Source: an uncultured Prevotellaceae bacterium (GTDB taxonomy: Bacteria; Bacteroidota; Bacteroidia; Bacteroidales; Muribaculaceae). From it: 64,000 nt of DNA. The notes beneath the pieces were generated by a model that searched no databases, was not told the origin of the DNA, and worked only from the letters and a program-made list of their open reading frames with translations. Positions within the stretch are counted from its first letter, which is position 1. Every line of letters begins with the position of its first letter. Positions 41,892-50,107 of this stretch are shown one piece after another. The position numbers and the translations under genes were made by a program. The DNA lies in the NCBI GenBank assembly GCA_947165675.1, contig CAMVBJ010000016.1, positions 1 to 64,000 on the forward strand, given 5' to 3'.

Positions 41892-43415
41892 TTACTGATG
41901 AGCTTTACGCAACAGGTCGTTGACGGTCTTAACAGGGTTAAAGGTCTCGATGGGCACCTCAACAAAGACGGTGTTCCAGTCGCTCATAGAACCATTCCAC
42001 AGTCCCGGCAACTCCAGGGCCTTGATGTCCACGCCATCCTTGCTCTTGACACTGATAAAACCAGTCTCGGTATCAACAAACTTGCGCAGGTCAAACTTTA
42101 TTCCCTTGTAATCCTTAATGTAGCACACCAGATCAACCGGGTTGAAGTGGGTGCCGCTCTTCATCATTTCGATAGCAGAGGGATCATCAGGATTGATCTG
42201 TGCCGACTCGAGAATCTGGGGCGATGCCGAGCCGTCGGCATTATAGGCCAGGTATGGCCCGCCGCCTGGCTCGCCCTCGTTGGGCACAACGCCACAAACG
42301 CGTATGGGTCTATTGAACTTATCATGCAGCCATGCAGCCAGCGCATTATCGTCCATGCCCTCAGTCGCTTTGTCTCTAATGCTCAGGGTCCCCTGGGCAT
42401 AACGCAGCATTGCCTTGAGGTCAGCGCCCTTGGTCTTGCCCTTGTCGAGCATTTCAAGGTATTTCTTCAACTGACGCTGAACCATCACCAGATATCCGCC
42501 GATGACCTTCTTGTAGCGGGTGCTCACACTGCGCAAGCGCAAGGGCACGACATTATCCACATTCTTGATGAAAACAACATCGGCGTCACGCTCGTTCAGG
42601 TTCTCGAGCAAGGCGCCATGGCCGGCAGGACGGAACAGCAAGTTGCCATTACCGTCGCGGTATGGTGTGTTATCCATGTTTACGGCTATGGTGTCGGTCG
42701 AGGCCTTTTGCTCGCTCAGAGTGATATCATACTTCACGCCCCACACTTTCTCCATCAGCGGAGACTTGGCCTTGATGAGTTTTTCAAATCCCGAACGATG
42801 CTCCGGTGACACGGTGAAGTGGATGCGCACACGGCGACGATTGTCAGCAGCATACTGAGCGCCCTCTTCAAGATGTTCCTCGAGCGGAGTGTGGACAGTT
42901 CCAGCAGCAGCCCGATGAAACTTGAGCAATCCTTTAGGTAAGGATCCATAGTTCATGCCTTCGGGCATGAGCAAAGCCTTGAGGACGTCAACATAGCGCC
43001 CTGCTTCCATGAGCTCTCCCACATTGTGCTGATAAAGGTTGACACAAGTCTTGTTGAGTTGAGGATAGAATGCAAACAAGGTCACGTTCTCGAAGAATTG
43101 CTTCTCAAAGTCGGTTTCGGGAGCCGCTTTGCCCTCGTTGATAAAAGCAAACAGATTCTTGAACATGCGGCTGGCCGCTCCTGACGCAGGCTGGAACTTC
43201 TCTATGGAAGCTCCACCAGCCTGAAACTCCTTCCACAACTTGATGCACTGGGTCTGCTGCTTAGCATCCAATCTCGTGATACCGTTGCCGACGGTGGCCA
43301 CTGCTTCAAGTGCGAGCCAAGGGAAACCCGTCTCAAAACGCTTGAGCTGAGAATCGATGACGGCCTCGGTGATTCCCTTGCTCATCATCAGTTGTTGGTC
43401 TTTCTCGTTAAACAT
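41892..43415 (-). CDS. DUF4301 family protein
   Basis: 507 residues, the usual length for this Bacteroidetes family of unknown function. Recognisable stretches are MSKGITEAVIDSQLKRFETGFPWLAL, KFQPASGAASRMFKNLFAF, PKGLLKFHR, TPLEEHLEEGAQYA and NLLFRPAGHGALLENLN. The PxSGAASRMFK segment resembles a nucleotide-sugar pyrophosphorylase loop, and GRPAGHGALLENL-type sequences occur in UDP-sugar pyrophosphorylases. A distant link to that fold is therefore possible but unproved. It has no signal peptide and is probably cytosolic. Confidence 0.88.
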   Translation of the reverse strand: MFNEKDQQLMMSKGITEAVIDSQLKRFETGFPWLALEAVATVGNGITRLDAKQQTQCIKLWKEFQAGGASIEKFQPASGAASRMFKNLFAFINEGKAAPETDFEKQFFENVTLFAFYPQLNKTCVNLYQHNVGELMEAGRYVDVLKALLMPEGMNYGSLPKGLLKFHRAAAGTVHTPLEEHLEEGAQYAADNRRRVRIHFTVSPEHRSGFEKLIKAKSPLMEKVWGVKYDITLSEQKASTDTIAVNMDNTPYRDGNGNLLFRPAGHGALLENLNERDADVVFIKNVDNVVPLRLRSVSTRYKKVIGGYLVMVQRQLKKYLEMLDKGKTKGADLKAMLRYAQGTLSIRDKATEGMDDNALAAWLHDKFNRPIRVCGVVPNEGEPGGGPYLAYNADGSASPQILESAQINPDDPSAIEMMKSGTHFNPVDLVCYIKDYKGIKFDLRKFVDTETGFISVKSKDGVDIKALELPGLWNGSMSDWNTVFVEVPIETFNPVKTVNDLLRKAHQ

Positions 43416-43441
43416 ATCGATTATGGTTTTAAAATTTTTCC

Positions 43442-43449
43442 CAAAATTA
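43442..43449 (-). promoter_or_regulatory. Promoter box of the DUF4301 gene
   Basis: TAATTTTG on the minus strand, 26 bp from the start codon at 43415. Confidence 0.45.
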
Positions 43450-43492
43450 CATTTTTAAAGAAGTTCCTGCAAGCAAATTGATATAAAAAGGC

Positions 43493-43500
43493 TAAATTTG
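43493..43500 (+). promoter_or_regulatory. Promoter box of the RelA-type gene
   Basis: TAAATTTG, 40 bp before ATG 43541. Confidence 0.45.
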
Positions 43501-43540
43501 CGTGTTTTTTTCACAAAGTTGGCAATATCGGTAATATTCA

Positions 43541-45754
43541 ATGAGACAGGAATACTTTACACCCGAAGAACGAGCCCTGGTACCACAACTTGTCAAAGGA
43601 CTGAATGACAGGCTGGGGAACCAACTGACGTGCAAGGACATCAACACGGTGCATAACCTGATTGAGCGGGGCATCCTTGAGGCCGGCATCTTCAAGCGTG
43701 ACCGCTATGGTCTGAATCCTGTCGTGCGCCACCTGAGCACAGCTCTCACCCTGTGTGACAGCATTGCCCCAGACCGCACAATGGTTATTGCCACACTGAT
43801 TTACAACCTGTGCCGCGGAACATACCTGGACGTGCCTCGCATCAGGCAACTCTTTGACGACGACATTGCCCGAGTGGTGCACGGCCTGCTGCATGTGGCG
43901 CCACTGTACAAGAAACAAGCTGCCGTCGAGAACGAGAATTACCACAAGTTGTTACTCTCGTTTGCCGAGGACGTTCGCGTGATCCTCATCATGACAGTTG
44001 ACCGCCTGGCACTCATGCGCACGATCAACCATCATCCCAACGAAAAGTTTGTCCACGATATCGCCAGCGAGTCGCGCTACCTGTATGCCCCTCTCGCCCA
44101 CAAGTTAGGTCTGTATGCCATCAAGACCGAGCTCGAGGACACCTCGCTCAAGTACCTGGACCGCAAGACGTTCACCAAGATTGCCAGACGTCTGAGAGAG
44201 ACCAAGCAAGAACGCGACCGGTACATCCAGGAATTTGTCAAACCCATCGAAGAGAGGCTCAATCAAGAAGGGCTCAAGTATGAGCTCAAGGGGCGCACCA
44301 AGTCGATTAATTCGATCTGGCAGAAGATGATGAAACAGGGCGTGGACCTGAACGGCATCTATGACCTGTTTGCGATACGCATCATCCTGGACGCGCCCCT
44401 CAAAGACGAGAAACGCGCCTGCTGGCTCGCCTACTCCATCGTCACCGACATCTACAAATCCAACCCATCTCGCTTCAAGGACTGGATCACCATCCCCAAG
44501 AGCAACGGCTACGAGTCGCTGCACACGACCGTGTACGGCCCCGACAACAAGTGGGTAGAGGTCCAAATACGCACCCAACGCATGGACGAGAGTGCTGAGC
44601 GTGGCGTGGCAGCACACTGGCGCTACAAGGGCATCAAGAGCGATGGTGATGTGGATAAATGGATGAACGAGGTGCGCGAGATGCTGGAGGCAAGCAGTCA
44701 AGAGGGACAAATCAACATGATGCGCAACATGGACACCAACTTGTATGACAACGAGGTGTTTGTATTCACACCCAAGGGGGACCTCATCCGCCTGCCACAG
44801 GGGGCCACCATCCTCGACTTTGCTTACCACATCCATTCCCGCGTGGGCAGCACCTGTATGGGCGCCAGAGTCGATGGCAAGAATCAGAAAATCAATTACC
44901 GCCTCAAGAGCGGTGACACGGTAGAGATCATCACATCCTCGACCCAGACCCCACGCCTCGACTGGCTCAACATCGCCGTCACCAGTCGCGCCCGCAACAA
45001 GATCAAGAACGCCATCAACGAGCGCCGTGCCCGCCAGGCCCAGTTAGCCAGGGAGACACTACAACGACGCTTCAAGAACCGCAAGATCGAGCCTGACGAC
45101 GCATTGCTGGCACGCCTGATCAAGAAGATGGGGAAGAAGACCACAACCGAGTTCTATGCCGCCATCCAGGAGGGAGACATCGACGTAAACACCGTTGTTG
45201 AGCAGTATGAAGCCCTCATGGCCAAGCAGAACGAGGGCACAACCGTCCGAGGAACCGCCGAGGAATTTGTGTTGCAGCAGCCCACCGAACACAAGGAGCA
45301 CATCAACGACGACATCCTGGTCATTGGCGAGGGCGTCAAGGGCGTCAATTACAAGCTGTCGAAATGCTGTAACCCCATCTTTGGCGACAAGGTCGAGGGT
45401 TTTATCGCCAGTGACGGCGCCATCAAGATACACCGCAGCGACTGCAAGAACCTGAAGCACCTGAAGGAACGCTACCCCTACCGCATCATCCGCACTCGCT
45501 GGACGGGCAAGGCCGGCAGCCAGTTTGTCGTGACCCTGCACGTGTTGGGCAAGGACGACCTGGGCATCGTGTCATCGATCACCTCACTTATCAACAAGAC
45601 CGAGAACTGCATGCTGCGCAGCATCTCAATTCAAGCCGAAGGTGGCCTGTTCGAGGGGTATATATCGGTTAATATCAGCCACATCGATCTGCTTGATGAC
45701 CTGACCAAGAAGATTCTCAACGTCAAGGGCGTCAAGCAAGTGGCCCGCATGTAA
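43541..45754 (+). CDS. relA: RelA/SpoT-family (p)ppGpp synthetase with degenerate HD domain
   Basis: 737 residues. Domains in order: an HD-like domain (about 40-190), synthetase (about 240-350), TGS (about 400-460, DNEVFVFTPKGDLIRLPQGATILDFAYHIHS), a helical/zinc-finger-like region with VNYKLSKCCNPIFGDKVEGFI, and ACT (about 660-737, VVTLHVLGKDDLGIVSSITSLI). The synthetase keeps SINSIWQKMMKQG, YDLFAIRIIL and DWITIPKSNGYESLHTTVYGP. In the HD region the hydrolase signature LLHDVVEDT is replaced by TLIYNLCRGT, and K-x-ADRLHNMRT by MTVDRLALMRT, so ppGpp hydrolysis is probably lost. It is therefore RelA-like in function, and a separate bifunctional Rel elsewhere would be expected. Confidence 0.93.
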   Translation: MRQEYFTPEERALVPQLVKGLNDRLGNQLTCKDINTVHNLIERGILEAGIFKRDRYGLNPVVRHLSTALTLCDSIAPDRTMVIATLIYNLCRGTYLDVPRIRQLFDDDIARVVHGLLHVAPLYKKQAAVENENYHKLLLSFAEDVRVILIMTVDRLALMRTINHHPNEKFVHDIASESRYLYAPLAHKLGLYAIKTELEDTSLKYLDRKTFTKIARRLRETKQERDRYIQEFVKPIEERLNQEGLKYELKGRTKSINSIWQKMMKQGVDLNGIYDLFAIRIILDAPLKDEKRACWLAYSIVTDIYKSNPSRFKDWITIPKSNGYESLHTTVYGPDNKWVEVQIRTQRMDESAERGVAAHWRYKGIKSDGDVDKWMNEVREMLEASSQEGQINMMRNMDTNLYDNEVFVFTPKGDLIRLPQGATILDFAYHIHSRVGSTCMGARVDGKNQKINYRLKSGDTVEIITSSTQTPRLDWLNIAVTSRARNKIKNAINERRARQAQLARETLQRRFKNRKIEPDDALLARLIKKMGKKTTTEFYAAIQEGDIDVNTVVEQYEALMAKQNEGTTVRGTAEEFVLQQPTEHKEHINDDILVIGEGVKGVNYKLSKCCNPIFGDKVEGFIASDGAIKIHRSDCKNLKHLKERYPYRIIRTRWTGKAGSQFVVTLHVLGKDDLGIVSSITSLINKTENCMLRSISIQAEGGLFEGYISVNISHIDLLDDLTKKILNVKGVKQVARM

Positions 45755-45787
45755 CCGCTACACATGTCCGAAAATCACAACTTTTAA

Positions 45788-45818
45788 TTGCAGCAATCGG
45801 GCAAAAGCAGTACCTTTG
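45788..45818 (+). promoter_or_regulatory. Promoter next to the exonuclease start
   Basis: TTG (45788-45790), 20 bp, TACCTTTG (45811-45818). The ATG is at 45827, so the leader would be only a few bases. Confidence 0.65.
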
Positions 45819-45826
45819 CAGTCATC

Positions 45827-46450
45827 ATGTACATTGTATCGATAGACAAGCAGACCATCAACCAGATGCCCATCGTCACGTTCCCGGGACGCATTCACGT
45901 CATCTATGCCCCATCTCAAGTCAAGAGCGCAGTCATGGCACTACGCTCGGCATCCATTGTAGGATTTGACACCGAAACCCGCCCCTCATTCAAGCGAGGC
46001 GAACGCCACAATGTGGCACTTCTCCAACTATCCACCACCAGCGACGCCTTCCTCTTCCGCATCAATAACACTGGCATTCCTGCGCCACTCAAGGAATTCA
46101 TCGAGGACAAGAGCATTACCAAGGTCGGACTCTCCACTACCGATGACTTTCACCAGCTGGCTCGCGTGTGCGATGCCCATCCAAATGGATTCGTCGAACT
46201 CCAGCAGATGGTCAAGCAATTCAGAATCACCGACATGAGCCTTCAGAAGATATATGCCATCCTCTTTCAGGAAAAAATCAGCAAGGGCCAGCAGCTCTCC
46301 AATTGGGAAGCGCCTCAACTCACCGATGCCCAGAAGCGCTATGCCGCTATCGACGCATGGGCGTGCCTTAGCATCTACAACCACCTCAAGGACGGGCATT
46401 TCACACCCCAGGATTCCCCTTACTACCACGAGCTTGTTGAGCAAGAATAA
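45827..46450 (+). CDS. RNase D-like DEDDy 3'-5' exonuclease domain protein
   Basis: 207 residues from ATG 45827; the open frame extends upstream through the promoter, so this start is chosen. Exo I is IVGFDTETRPSFKRGERHNVALLQLST (Asp, Glu), exo II is ITKVGLSTTDDFHQLAR (Asp) and exo III is AQKRYAAIDAWACLSIYNHL (Tyr and Asp), the DEDDy set complete. There is no HRDC domain, so it is the short form common in Bacteroidetes. A role in RNA or DNA 3'-end trimming is likely, with the substrate unknown. Confidence 0.9.
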   Translation: MYIVSIDKQTINQMPIVTFPGRIHVIYAPSQVKSAVMALRSASIVGFDTETRPSFKRGERHNVALLQLSTTSDAFLFRINNTGIPAPLKEFIEDKSITKVGLSTTDDFHQLARVCDAHPNGFVELQQMVKQFRITDMSLQKIYAILFQEKISKGQQLSNWEAPQLTDAQKRYAAIDAWACLSIYNHLKDGHFTPQDSPYYHELVEQE

Positions 46451-46504
46451 CTTTTTTCAGAAAAAAAATCAGCTCATGACGCTTGTTTGGCACAATAATT
46501 GTTG

Positions 46505-46512
46505 TACCTTTG
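46505..46512 (+). promoter_or_regulatory. ssrA promoter box
   Basis: TACCTTTG with TTG ~19 bp upstream; the mature tmRNA begins 28 bp downstream. Confidence 0.65.
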
Positions 46513-46540
46513 CAAGCCGTTTACACGGATACATACTATT

Positions 46541-46937
46541 GGGGCTGACTGGCTTTGACAGCGTGTAGAGGTGGTAAGCAAGCATGCAGAGCGATAATGG
46601 CAATGCTCTTAAATCTCAGTCATTGACACAATTAAATGGCGAAAACAACTACGCTCTCGCTGCCTAACCGAAGAACAGTAAGTTCGGCTTTATCGCTGCC
46701 CAAGGGGCAGTGACGAGACATCACCCAGCTGCCCTCGCGCCGAGGCGGGTTGAAACGGTGGTGCAGGAATATCGGCGATAGGACAAGGCAAGCCTCGGGC
46801 CAAGTCCGAAATTTAGAGGATAAGCCGCCGGTTGGTCGTCCCGGGCCTGCCAGCGGTCGAAAACCAATCCGAGACTAAGCATGTAGAAACCTTATTAGTT
46901 CCACGTTTGGACGAGGGTTCAAACCCCTCCAGCTCCA
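46541..46937 (+). ncRNA. ssrA: tmRNA
   Basis: The 5' end GGGGCTGACTGGCTTTGACA pairs with the 3' end (CAGCTCC plus discriminator A) to make the tRNA-like acceptor arm; the T-arm GGGTTCAAACCCC is present. The tag frame at 46638-46667 reads GENNYALAA and then TAA, which matches the Bacteroidales tag. CCA is not encoded (the genomic sequence continues CAA). tmRNA rescues stalled ribosomes with SmpB. Its 3' end is a frequent integration site for mobile elements, and accessory genes begin right after it. Confidence 0.97.
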
Positions 46938-46950
46938 CAAAATCAAAAAT

Positions 46951-46979
46951 AAGTCGCTGAAATTCAGCGACTTATAATT
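46951..46979 (+). terminator. ssrA terminator
   Basis: AAGTCGCTGAA, one base, TTCAGCGACTT (46951-46973), a perfect 11-bp-arm inverted repeat, followed by ATAATTTTT. Confidence 0.85.
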
Positions 46980-47205
46980 TTTACTAGCAGTTTATTCCCC
47001 CTTTGTATTCCCCCCTTTCTCATTTTTGGCACAATTTAGAGCTGCCAATAGCTTCACTCAACTAAACAACAAAAATATCACAATGCTACTTTGAAACCAC
47101 CCATTTTTGTCAAGAATTTCTTACCTTTGCTCAACTTTAGTTTGTACATACTTTTGGTGGACATTCTACAATAGACAGCTATAACCAATTAAACTGACAT
47201 CCGCT

Positions 47206-49257
47206 ATGGCAATTCGTGAAGAATATCAGCAATTAGAGGCTGAAATCAAAAAAGAAGAGGAACGTAGTCGCACACTCGACTTAATTTCTGTAGGAGTAAT
47301 AGAATTCGATAAAGCATTAATCTCATATGCGGCGTGGTTATACGATAAAACAGGTCAAGATTTGAAAGAACTAATCGACACTATTTTTTTATCATTTTGT
47401 GAAATACTTGAGCAAGAAGAAAAGTTCATAAATAAATCTGACATTGAAGATATAATAAAGCGTGACAAATACCAAACCCTTGAGGCACCCCTTGATACTA
47501 TATATTATGGTAATTTTCAACTTCATTTTGATTTTATACTAACGGTGCTAAATCACATTTTAAAAATACGACATTCTGATCCTAACACAGTTAGAGACTA
47601 TGATATCAAGGAAAAGATAAGAAGCACAATAAAACTATGTGAAGACATTTTAGTTCAATGCCAAAATGTTGATGTTGACTCCATTCCCTTTGACATAATA
47701 AAAGAATATCAATTATCTTCTTTTCCCAGAATAAAAGACATTTTTTATGATAATTACAAAGATGCTTTTTTAACTATAAAACAAACGAGAGGCTTAAGTA
47801 ATGAAGAGTTTGATAGCTATTTTGAGACACTAGCTGAGAATTCTTATTATTATGATATAAATTCTCGTGTATACTTGCTTATCATCTATTTGCTTTTTTT
47901 TGATGACCAGCCCAAATATGTTCAGCTAGTTCTTGAAACGTTAAGTCGATTATCCGGCGGTAAAGAAAAAGATACTATCCAATCTAACCACACCATTGAA
48001 GAAATATTCAATTTATTTAAAAAGTTGCCCGAAGTTGTAATAAAGAATATATTTCTGTACTTCAAAATGGCTGGTGATATTAATCTTATGCAGTACTCGT
48101 CAATTATAGATGCGATTCATACTTCAGATTTGAACAGATTCAAATCTGAAATTAATAACGGCATAGCATCATTTTTGGATGGAATAGATTCTTTTATTAA
48201 TATGTTATATGTGGTTACCCTTATGTTAAGTAGTAATACATATCAAGAACTAGAAATGACTTCAAAATATGGAACTCTGATCTTGACAAGATTCGCACCA
48301 GAATTTCAATTCAAGATGACGAATTCTACAAAGGTTATAAATAGATCCTCGACTTCAATAGATCTTCAGATCTTAGAACCGTTTATCATTATTAGTCCCG
48401 TAACGCTTGGTTACTTTGCCCATTTTTATAAAAAATACAGACAGCTTTTGCATTCTGAAGACAGAAGACACTTTGATACGATTTTCACCTTAGAGCCATA
48501 CAAAAGTTACTGCGATAAAGCATTGTTCGAATTAGACAAGCTATATCCTAATAACAAATCATTTCAAGATTTTTGGAGGATAATAACATTTGAAAACCAT
48601 AATCAGGGCCATAGTGATGAAACCATATGCGATGTTCCAACTGAGGATGTCACTGTATCAGAATTGGAATCAGAACCCAATGAATGCAAAATGAAACCCA
48701 ATCCCTTTGGATTAAATGGCGATGCAATAAATGCATGCGACTGCGATAAAAGGAGTTATGTTGGTATGTTCATCGACTACCTTATTTATCGTGGATACAT
48801 CGATGCTGAGAACAAAGATGCCTATGTTTGCTGCTTGTGTGATGACCGGATTCCTAAAAACGCTTTGGAGCATCTTAAATACAACATTGCAAATAAAGAA
48901 GGCAGCAGAAATGCAAATATAGTTACTCTCATGTTTGGAAGACTAACCAGATTCACAGCCAATAATCAGATTGTGGTCGATGGTAAAGAAATATCCAGGG
49001 GAAGCATCTACTTTAACAAAGGGCAGATTGATAATGGAGAATTAGAAGAGTGGTGCCTCTTTTGGCCTTTCTTAAAAGGGCGAAGCAAAGAGGAATTTAA
49101 GAAGTTATTTCAAAGTGCAATGAGATCCAATGAGTCAAGAATTGAAAATGCATTTAATAGAGTAACATCATTCACAGAGGATTATGAAGCAGCCAAATTA
49201 CAGAATCCAGATATGACAAAGTTGGATTTCATCAAGATGAGACATGAACTTCATTAA
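47206..49257 (+). CDS. Unknown AT-rich 683-residue protein downstream of tmRNA
   Basis: I do not recognise the family. The first ~60 residues are charged and helical (EEYQQLEAEIKKEEERSRTLDL), most of the protein is predicted helical with no signal peptide, and an acidic low-complexity hinge lies near residue 480 (CDVPTEDVTVSELESEPNE). The C-terminal ~180 residues form a distinct part with clustered Cys (INACDCDKRSYVGMFIDYL, YVCCLCDDRIPKNALEHL), possibly metal-binding, and a conserved-looking RLTRFTANNQIVVDGKEISRGSIYF. Base composition is clearly more AT-rich than the neighbours, which indicates recent transfer. It is the first gene after ssrA, where an integrase would be expected, yet it has no integrase motif. 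A terminator follows. Confidence 0.7.
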   Translation: MAIREEYQQLEAEIKKEEERSRTLDLISVGVIEFDKALISYAAWLYDKTGQDLKELIDTIFLSFCEILEQEEKFINKSDIEDIIKRDKYQTLEAPLDTIYYGNFQLHFDFILTVLNHILKIRHSDPNTVRDYDIKEKIRSTIKLCEDILVQCQNVDVDSIPFDIIKEYQLSSFPRIKDIFYDNYKDAFLTIKQTRGLSNEEFDSYFETLAENSYYYDINSRVYLLIIYLLFFDDQPKYVQLVLETLSRLSGGKEKDTIQSNHTIEEIFNLFKKLPEVVIKNIFLYFKMAGDINLMQYSSIIDAIHTSDLNRFKSEINNGIASFLDGIDSFINMLYVVTLMLSSNTYQELEMTSKYGTLILTRFAPEFQFKMTNSTKVINRSSTSIDLQILEPFIIISPVTLGYFAHFYKKYRQLLHSEDRRHFDTIFTLEPYKSYCDKALFELDKLYPNNKSFQDFWRIITFENHNQGHSDETICDVPTEDVTVSELESEPNECKMKPNPFGLNGDAINACDCDKRSYVGMFIDYLIYRGYIDAENKDAYVCCLCDDRIPKNALEHLKYNIANKEGSRNANIVTLMFGRLTRFTANNQIVVDGKEISRGSIYFNKGQIDNGELEEWCLFWPFLKGRSKEEFKKLFQSAMRSNESRIENAFNRVTSFTEDYEAAKLQNPDMTKLDFIKMRHELH

Positions 49258-49286
49258 GCCGTAAAGAGAGTACACTATACATTATG

Positions 49287-49315
49287 AAGCGAGGCTCGCA
49301 CCTCGCTTTTTTTGT
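49287..49315 (+). terminator. Terminator of the unknown 683-residue gene
   Basis: GCGAGG-CTCGCA-CCTCGC followed by TTTTTTT. The next ~320 bp (49316-49634) show no gene I can support; only short open frames without known motifs occur. Confidence 0.8.
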
Positions 49316-49634
49316 GTGATTACCCACTGCTTCTCTCATTCCAAATACAATCCCTTGACCATCTCCATATCAATGTCATACACCAACGTTTAAAATGATT
49401 TTTGCTCATGGTACGGCTATGGCAGAAAGATGAACTACATACTAACGCGCACCTCTTTAATTGTCACTCATCTTCGCAACCTATACTTTTTCTTGAAACC
49501 AAATAGAGTCACTTGACCGGCACTTGAGATAGTAATGCTGACCGAAGCATTCATTTTTGAGAAACGGCCCTGCTTCTTGATCTGCAAAAAACCTGTGTAT
49601 AGATGCAAATTCCATTAAAAAACGTTAAGTTCTT

Positions 49635-49681
49635 ATTAGTAATAATTAGTAATTATTAGTCATAACTAATTGATTACTAAT
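49635..49681 (+). repeat. Helically phased ATTAGT/ACTAAT array
   Basis: ATTAGT at 49635, 49645 and 49655 (exact 10-bp period) is followed by the inverted word ACTAAT at 49665 and 49676. Five half-sites fall on one DNA face, 60-110 bp upstream of the DUF3853-like gene. Such arrays act as repressor operators or replication iterons. Confidence 0.75.
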
Positions 49682-49743
49682 ATTTTGTTGCATTATGAAA
49701 CAGATCTAAATTTGCCCCCGTAAAACAGCAACAAACGAACAAT

Positions 49744-50091
49744 ATGACAGAAACATTACTAAAAACCAGATTGGTTGATATGACCGGGGAACAGCTCGTC
49801 TTGTTAATCCAGGAAGCAACTGAGACCGCGACTTCTAATAATGTACGCGAAGGTCAGAGCTCGTCAACTAGTGCCAAGGTACTTTTGAGGGGCTACAAAG
49901 AACTCTCAGCCTTTTTGAAGTGCTCTGTGCCTACGGCGTGCCGGATAGTTTCCAGAGGAGACATCCGTAAGCCGGCGATTATTCGCAGCGCCAAAACCTT
50001 GTTGTTTGATCCGGAACTCGTGGTTCTCCAACTTGCCGAGGTCGACAGCCGTTGGCAGATTAATAAGAACTCAAAGAAACAAATCAAATAA
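49744..50091 (+). CDS. DUF3853-like DNA-binding protein
   Basis: 115 residues. MTETLLKTRLVDMTGEQLVLLIQEA and the core LLRGYKELSAFLKCSVPTACRIVSRGDIRKPAIIRSAKTLLFDPELVVLQLAEV fit the DUF3853 pattern, a winged-helix/excisionase-like HTH in which a recognition helix (SVPTACRIVSRGDI) precedes a hairpin. Such proteins sit at the head of Bacteroides mobile-element modules. It follows the phased ATTAGT array and precedes the ParB-like gene by 16 bp, so it is the likely regulator of this module. Confidence 0.75.
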   Translation: MTETLLKTRLVDMTGEQLVLLIQEATETATSNNVREGQSSSTSAKVLLRGYKELSAFLKCSVPTACRIVSRGDIRKPAIIRSAKTLLFDPELVVLQLAEVDSRWQINKNSKKQIK

Positions 50092-50107
50092 TTCAATTAT
50101 TAACATT

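Noticed and set aside
49468-49600. Short minus-strand frame ending GFKKKYRLRR
   Set aside because: A basic 48-residue tail with no recognisable family; an overlapping second frame is also open, so it may be chance.
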